Assembly (NCBI GenBank): GCA_963921195.1
Contig: OY992537.1
Coordinates: 202,764,581-202,828,580, forward strand
Source of the DNA: Pegoplata infirma
Taxonomy: Eukaryota > Arthropoda > Insecta > Diptera > Anthomyiidae
Direction: 5' to 3'
Length of the DNA stretch: 64,000 nt
Part shown: positions 58,398-64,000 of the stretch, one piece after another
How positions within the stretch are numbered: the stretch's first letter is position 1
Layout of the letters: every line of letters starts with the position of its first letter
Notes under the pieces: model-generated
Told to the model about the DNA's origin: nothing
Database searches by the model: none
What the model saw: the letters and a program-made list of their open reading frames with translations, nothing else
Translations under genes and position numbers: made by a program

Positions 58398-58910
58398 CAC
58401 TGTGCTACAAAAAAATTCTTATCGAGTACTTAAAAAAATTCCTCTTAAACTTGTCAGACACTCTAAAATTTAAAAGTTATTGTTAAAAAACTATTTTCTC
58501 AGTTTTCTGGTTTAGATAAAATATATGGCATTTTATACACTGAAGAAACTTTCTTCATTATAGTTATGAAATTGTTCATACACTCTATGACAAAAAATAT
58601 CATTGAAAGTAAGCTAATGATTAATTTTTAGATTTTTATTACATGAATGAACTTTCTTAAGAAATTGATAAAAAAAATATAATTAAAAAAAAAAAAATTT
58701 GCTGGATGATAGCGTTTTCGATAAAAACTATTGGAATATTTTTTAAAATTTTCAATGTTTGAACTCAGAAAAAATCGAATTAAAAATATTTTAAAAAAAA
58801 TTTCTGAAAAATGTCTATAAACAATTTCATTTTCCAGGTCGGCCCTCGTAGCTCATTTATTATTTACACAATCAGAACGCTATCAATCTTAAATTCAAGC
58901 TTTATAAATT
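58398..58910. repeat. Two partial MITE copies
   Basis: 58398-58520 starts CACTGTGCTACAAAAAA and matches the left end of the 42018 element (GTCAGACACTCTAAAATTTA). 58735-58910 matches the right arm of the 37456 element (AATGTTTGAACTCAGAAAAA, GGCCCTCGTAGCTCATTTAT). Confidence 0.6.
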
Positions 58911-58924
58911 ACATACATAATGAC

Positions 58925-59470
58925 ATAAAGTCCCCGTAATTTTACGGGGTAGGTTGTGTAAAATATGTACTAGCAAAAATCCCCGTAATGTTACGGGGAT
59001 AATTTGTAAATTGATTTAACAAAAAAAAAAAAAAAAAATACGGGGAGAAAATGTAAATTTACAATTTTTTTGTAAAATATTATTGTAAATTTACGAAATA
59101 AAGTAGAAAATAAAAAAATAAAATTGTAAATTTACAAATTGTTTGGTTAAACTACCGTTTTTGATGGCAAAAAACTTGTATATTTACAGTAAAAAGTGGT
59201 AAATTTACAATTTGTATTGTAAATATACCATTTTTTTTTATTTTTTGTTGTAAAAACAGTAGTTTAACCAAATAATTTGTAAATTTACAATATTGTTTTG
59301 TATTTTCTACTTCATTTTTGTAAAATTACAACTTTTTTCTGTAAGTATACAATTTTGTTTTTAAATTTTCATATTTGTTTTGTAAATTTACAAAAAATTT
59401 GGTTTATTTACATATTTGTTTTGTTAATTTACAGGTTTTTTCCATTGGTCTTATTTTTCCTTTTTCGGCA
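58925..59470. repeat. TGTAAATTTACAA-rich imperfect palindrome
   Basis: 59095-59165 (AAGTAGAAAATA.., ATTGTAAATTTACAAATTG, GGTTAAACTACCGTTTTT) mirrors 59245-59325, centred near 59205. Repeated TTGTAAATTTACAA and CCCCGTAATNTTACGGGG (58932-58950, 58981-59000) are themselves palindromic. Confidence 0.6.
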
Positions 59471-59554
59471 GCTGGAGTAGCACTTCAACAACCTGACACG
59501 GTGAACCTCAGCGATGTTTAGGTTTAACTTTAGTGACGACGAAAGGTGTAACAC

Positions 59555-60287
59555 CCCAGCAAAACTTAGATTACCAAATAAGGTATAAAATAAGGTATAC
59601 GATCTCTTATTTTATACATTGCAGCATTGATGATTTTAACAGGCGATAAGACTCAAAGTAATGCATGCACATTATCACAAAGAATACCAGTAAGGTATAA
59701 AATAAGTCATAAATTTATAACGAAGAATACGAGTAAGGTAAAAAATATATGATATTTTATAGGTTACGGGAAATTAAATATTATAGCATACAAGAAGATA
59801 ATATATAAGGTGTTACGAGTAGTGAAAAAGTAATATTGAATCAAATTTACTCACGTGATTGTAAGTGAGTGTTAGTAGATAAAATATGCTCGTGAGTGTG
59901 TGTCGTTTGAAATTTCCTGTCGTGAGCCCATCTCTAGTTTAAACTTATGCATTTTTTTATAAAATAATTATTTTTTATGTTATTGTAATGCATTATGCAT
60001 CCAATTATAAATAATACATTATTTCAAACTTTCAAATAATACATAATGTAACCAAATATAAGTCATCCATGATTTAATGTTTAGAAATAACAAATATGAA
60101 ATACATTTTTTCCAATAATCATGCATTACGTAGCAAATTATTATTAATGCATTATTTTTCACTTGAAAAGAATACGTTGTGAAACAAATGTTTGGTAAGA
60201 CATCATAAAATAATGCTACAAATAAGTTATATGCATTACCTGGTAATGTGTTATATAATCACTACCCATTACCAAAGTTTTGCTGGG
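59555..60287. mobile_element. Second CCCAGCAAAA-terminated element (~730 bp)
   Basis: CCCAGCAAAACTTAGATTACC (first 20 of 21 bases considered) at 59555 faces AATCACTACCCATTACCAAA..GTTTTGCTGGG ending at 60287. Termini and the nearby TACCCATTACC motif match the 6117-9694 element, but it lacks the minisatellite. Target duplication is ambiguous (ACA on either side if one C is ignored). Confidence 0.55.
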
Positions 60288-60610
60288 ACAGTTCGATTTC
60301 TACTAGATTAAATGTCACAAAACTGTTTACATCGAAATCGTAGCTGCTCGCATTTGCGAGATATCGCGAAATTAGTGTTTTTGTATTTTCTTAAATTTGG
60401 ACAATGAAGTTTTTTAAATATCTTCAAAAACTGAGTACGTAGTTTTAATTGTATTTATTTACAGGTAAAAAAACAGTTAACATCGAAATAATATCTTCTC
60501 AATTTCGCGAGAAATCGCTAAATTAAAAAAAAAAAATAAAAAAAATATATTTTTTGCGTAAATTAGCAGTCAAGATATTGATTTGAGCAGTTTTACCACA
60601 TTTAACCACA
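60288..60610. repeat. Diverged direct repeat
   Basis: ACAAAACTGTTTACATCGAA..GCGAGATATCGCGAAATT (60317-60373) recurs at 60468-60516 as AAAACAGTTAACATCGAA..GCGAGAAATCGCTAAATT. No gene. Confidence 0.55.
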
Positions 60611-60694
60611 TAAGGAGTGAGATCATAAAAATGTTAACACACATAAAGTTAAATAAAAAACAGACTACTGAATTTTAAGACTTCAAACCAAATT

Positions 60695-60700
60695 TTTATT
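60695..60700 (-). promoter_or_regulatory. Polyadenylation signal of the transposase gene
   Basis: On the minus strand AATAAA lies about 47 bases after the stop codon, inside the transposon. Confidence 0.5.
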
Positions 60701-60746
60701 AAATAAAATTTAATACAAAATCATAACAAAAAAACCGCATGGAACT

Positions 60747-61811
60747 CTAACCACTACGAACAAAGTTATCCACTTTTTCCGGAAACCCTCCCATTAAGGC
60801 TTTTATGGTAGTTTCTGTCACCTTTTTAGAGCAGGTGGTCCATCTACGTTTGAAATCTTGCATGTCCTGGGAGACCTTTTTTGTGCCCTTTAATTCTTTT
60901 TTAACAAGAGCCCAATATCTCTCCACTGGCCTGAGCTCCGGGCAGTTTGGTGGATTTGCCTCTCTTGGTACAAAAACCACATTATTATCATTATACCACT
61001 CCAGCGCTTTCTTACTGTAGTGACAAGATGCTAAATCGGGCCAAAAGTAAGTGGATACATTGTGCTGACTCAAGAACGGAAGAAGTCTCTTCTGCAAACA
61101 CTCCTTGATATAAATTTCGCTGTTTATAGAGCCAGATGTCACAAATGACTGGCTTCTTTGGCCGCAGCTACATATGGCTTGCCATACTAGGAATTTTTTG
61201 GGGAATTTCGTTTGCTTTTTTGACCGAAATTTTTCCGCAACATTTCCTCGAACATCGGAAACATAAAATTCTTGGCCAGGGAGCTGCGCAAAATCAGCCA
61301 GGACATAAGTTTCGTCGTCCATTACACAACAGTTGTATTTTTTTATAAAATTTGATTTCAATTTTCTAGCTCTGGTTTTGGCCTCCAAATTTTTAAAAGC
61401 GTTTCTATCGGGAACTTTTTGAACTTTGTAGGACTTTAGTCCCGCCTTACGTTTCACTTTACGTACAAAAAAGTCTGAGCATTGGGCTAACCGAGCTGTT
61501 TTTCTGCCAGATGTGTTAGGAGCTCTCTTAAGGATGCTTTTAACTTTATATGCCTTACCAATGTTACGATAACCAGTCGTTGTTCCTGTTCCCGGCTTCC
61601 TTTCAATTGTTAGGTGTTCCAGATACCTTTTTACCACTTTTGAAACTGTTTGGCGGCATACATTAGTTTCTTTGGCAATTTTTTTGTATGTCCATGTTTG
61701 GTTTTGTTGAAAATATTTAATTATTTTTGAACGCACTTTTCTTTCATCGTCCATTGTGTAAAAAAATTGCAAATTAAAACTCATGATGTAAATTAATTTA
61801 TTAACTGACAT
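60747..61811 (-). CDS. DD37E mariner/Tc1-family transposase
   Basis: A 354-residue frame. Residues ~25-65 (IIKYFQQNQTWTYKKIAKET, VCRQTVSKVVKRYL) form a helix-turn-helix for terminal-repeat binding; a second basic helical part follows (~100-150). The catalytic triad is D166 (CCVMDDETYV), D259 (FWPDLASCHYSK) and E297 (CPELRPVERYW): 92 residues between the first two and 37 between the last two. DD37E with DLASCHYSK and NPPNCPELRP is characteristic of the ITmD37E lineage described in mosquitoes. The first ATG (61811) gives MSVNKLIYIM; in-frame ATGs at 61784 and 61754 are alternatives, the last giving MDDERKV. Length is normal for the family and no lesion is seen. The protein would cut at the 32-bp repeats and insert at TA. 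Confidence 0.92.
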   Translation of the reverse strand: MSVNKLIYIMSFNLQFFYTMDDERKVRSKIIKYFQQNQTWTYKKIAKETNVCRQTVSKVVKRYLEHLTIERKPGTGTTTGYRNIGKAYKVKSILKRAPNTSGRKTARLAQCSDFFVRKVKRKAGLKSYKVQKVPDRNAFKNLEAKTRARKLKSNFIKKYNCCVMDDETYVLADFAQLPGQEFYVSDVRGNVAEKFRSKKQTKFPKKFLVWQAICSCGQRSQSFVTSGSINSEIYIKECLQKRLLPFLSQHNVSTYFWPDLASCHYSKKALEWYNDNNVVFVPREANPPNCPELRPVERYWALVKKELKGTKKVSQDMQDFKRRWTTCSKKVTETTIKALMGGFPEKVDNFVRSG

Positions 61812-62106
61812 ATTTTTAAAATGTAAACTGCCGAAAAAAAAAAAAAATTGGAAGCTTTACACCAAAGTTGTAGGCAAAAATGTGTGTTAACATTTTTATG
61901 ATCTCACTCCTTAATATTTAAACTGCATACCATATATTTGTCGTTTCTTGATTTTTTGCCTTTATTTTAGACACTAAAGAAAAAATATATTAATTAATAT
62001 AAAAGCTTGAACAGTAATTTTGCAATTTCTCTGGAAATTTATCATCTATAATTTTTCTGTTTGCAGTTTTGCCGACTTTAATAACCTCGAATTCAAACTG
62101 CATACC

Positions 62107-63944
62107 TAACCTGACCAACTGCTTTTGACTGAAAAGCGGGATCGAAAGGTTGAAAAAGCGGGATTTTGATCAAAAAAGCGGGATTTTTTTTTTAATAAGT
62201 GAAATTTGCCTTGAACGAACCCACGAATGCCCTCCAAAAATGCACAAAATTCTGGAAATACTTTTTTGGGATTGTATTTTTTTTATGTAAAAAAATGCAT
62301 AAGAACTTTGACTAGAAAAATTTTATTTTTATTACGTCAGCAAACATAGTCTCTAGTCTAAAGAATTTTTTTACCAACCTTGGGATAAAATATTTAAGAA
62401 TCAAAAAAAATTGCATATGAAAAACTACAATAAAATTAGAGCCGTAGACTGAATCTGATAACTTTTCTTATCATTTTCTAAAGAAAGTAAATCTCATATA
62501 TTTTGTATAAAAAAATGTTTCAGAACTCGAAACTGTCTTTAGAAAATATTTAGATACTTATTTGACTCAGAATTTAAGAATATTTTAAAAGAAAAATTAT
62601 CTAAAATTTTAAGAATTCTTCTGTAGGAAAAATGTTTAAGAATCTTATAAATTTTCTATAGAAAAAATCCATTGGCAACTGATAATTTCCTTAGAATAAA
62701 ATATTTTAGAGTCTGACAAGAATTTTTCTGGAAACGTTTCAGAATCTGATAGTTTTTTTATAAGAAATATATTTCAGAATCTTAGAATTTATTATATGGA
62801 AAAAGAGATTTTTCCTGTTTAAATAATACTTTAGTATCAGAGAATTTTTCTACAGGAAAAGTTTTTCATAATTTTTTCCAACAAGAAAAATCAGAATCTA
62901 AGTTTTTTTTGTATGAAAAATCTCACAGAATCTGAAAATATTTCTGTTGAGAAATTTTATAAAGGAAATGTGTCTTTGAGTTTGTAAATTTTTCTTCTGA
63001 AGTTACGTCTTAAATTTTTCTTTAGAAAAATGCCTTAGAACCTTATAATTTTTCTATATGAAACTATCTTAGAAAACATTGGAAGTTTAAAAATTTCCCG
63101 TCTTTTTTCCCCCTTCTCAAATATTTTCTATCGAAAAATGTCCCTTGAAAAAATCGGTTGGATCTGATTTAATCTGTTTGGATCTAAAAAATATAATTTT
63201 ATCTGATCAGGTCTTTTTGATCCGACGTTTTTCCACAATTTCAGGATCTGATCAGATTCAATTACGGATCAGAGTTCGATATTTTAGATAAATTTCGTAT
63301 CTGGTAGATCTTATCAGATACAAATGCCTTCATTAGATTTTTACAAATCAGACCAGATCTAATCAATTTTTTTCAAGGGGCTACAAAATTTAAGAATTCA
63401 TTTTTAGAAAAGGGTATCAGATTTTTTTCAAGTAAGAATTTTTTAGAAACCGATAATTTTTTAGAATCTGAGATTTTTCTTTTATGAAAAATGTTTCAGC
63501 ATCTGAGGATTTTTGTATACAAAAAAATTCTAAGAATCTGAGAATTAGGAAACACATATTTAAGTTTAATACTTTTTTATTAAAAGCTTTTTCGGAATAT
63601 TCGAAGTATCACAATGAAAAAATTTTATGTAAAAATTTAATTTATTTTTGATTTAAATCAGTCCAATAGGGTTCTCTTGTGAACAGTTTTTTTGAGTAAA
63701 CAAAATTTTTCTTAAAATTTTCTTTATACGGTAAGAAATAGTTAATATGCTCAAAAATATATTTCTCAAAATATTATTAAAATAACCTAAAAATTGCCAT
63801 ACTTTGATATTCCAAAAGTCAAAAAGCGGGATAAAGCGGGATGAAGCGGGACTTTTGTTTAAAAAGCGGGATCGTAATTCAAGGCGGGATGAGACATCAA
63901 AAAGCGGGATAATCCCGCCAAAAGCGGGATGGTTGGTCAGGTTA
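62107..63944. mobile_element. 1838-bp element, TAACCTGACCAAC termini, 8-bp target duplication, GCGGGAT subterminal repeats
   Basis: Perfect 13-bp inverted ends TAACCTGACCAAC; TGCATACC is duplicated at 62099-62106 and 63945-63952. Both subterminal regions hold AAAGCGGGAT: three near the left end (62133, 62155, 62175) and about six near the right (63820-63931), all in the same orientation. The interior is AT-rich with loose GAAAATTTTTC repeats and a patch of GATCAGAT motifs (63165-63370). No transposase frame. The 8-bp duplication suggests hAT or P type, but the end TAACC does not fit YARNG. Confidence 0.75.
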
Positions 63945-64000
63945 TGCATACCGCATTTTTGTCGGTAATTGAAGGAAATGTTTTTACAGACCAAAAATAA

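Larger units (their letters stand above)
60613..61911 (-). mobile_element. Complete DD37E Tc1/mariner (ITm) transposon, 1299 bp
   Basis: Perfect 32-bp terminal inverted repeats (60613-60644 and 61880-61911; AGGAGTGAGATCATAAAAAT start) are flanked by TA on both sides (60611-60612, 61912-61913). It contains one uninterrupted transposase frame. Identical termini and an intact frame indicate a recent insertion that could still be mobile. Confidence 0.92.

Overview
This window reads as AT-rich, repeat-dominated nuclear DNA of an insect, most likely a calyptrate (blow-fly or house-fly type) dipteran. The evidence is a non-LTR retrotransposon with a downstream RNase H domain, an insect-type Helitron, a DD37E Tc1/mariner element, and many copies of dispersed repeats bounded by ATACCCTCCA / GTGGAGGGTAT with GACGGACGGACA tracts, a pattern I associate with fly genomes. 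The species is inference. I see no host protein-coding gene, rRNA, tRNA or CRISPR array. Every coding region I can support belongs to a transposable element, and most long open frames are by-products of stop-free tandem repeats.

Layout. 1-740: RTE-like LINE fragment (minus strand) running off the window edge. 1.1-2.9 kb: inverted-repeat block. 3.5-5.3 kb: 1.8-kb palindromic hAT-like element with an 8-bp target duplication. 6.1-9.7 kb: 3.6-kb palindrome whose arms are two mirror-image 21-bp minisatellite arrays. 10.2-14.2 kb: a 'type B' dispersed repeat split by a 3.3-kb element that itself contains further palindromic elements. 15.1-19.9 kb: a 'type A' repeat split by nested fold-back elements. 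19.9-28.4 kb: two heptanucleotide arrays in opposite orientation (2.1 and 4.7 kb) around a core of small elements. 28.4-31.4 kb: microsatellites plus another nested set (B containing a hAT-like element containing A). 31.4-34.4 kb: a dead 5'-truncated LINE inserted in a dispersed repeat whose empty site is present elsewhere in the window. 35.4-37.4 kb: Helitron. 37.5-46.5 kb: several MITEs and fold-back elements. 47.8-54.2 kb: a fold-back repeat interrupted by a 497-bp-period satellite, which is in turn interrupted by a 2-kb palindrome. 54.4-57.4 kb: type A (split by a hAT-like palindrome) and an intact type B copy. 59.6-60.3 kb: second CCCAGCAAAA-terminated element. 60.6-61.9 kb: structurally intact DD37E transposon with a full-length transposase frame. 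62.1-63.9 kb: element with an 8-bp duplication and AAAGCGGGAT subterminal repeats.

The only apparently intact gene is the DD37E transposase at 60747-61811 (minus). The main biological theme is nested insertion into a few dispersed fly repeats, with an unusual density of long inverted repeats that would form hairpin RNAs if transcribed. The signals that look least like routine annotation are: a short hairpin near the 5' end of the A, B and fold-back repeats whose stem changes in a paired way (GGC/GCC versus GAC/GTC); heptamer arrays that encode one peptide in every frame of each strand and start inside the GGACGGACA tract of those same repeats; and the unit-by-unit mirror order of the 21-bp minisatellite arms.
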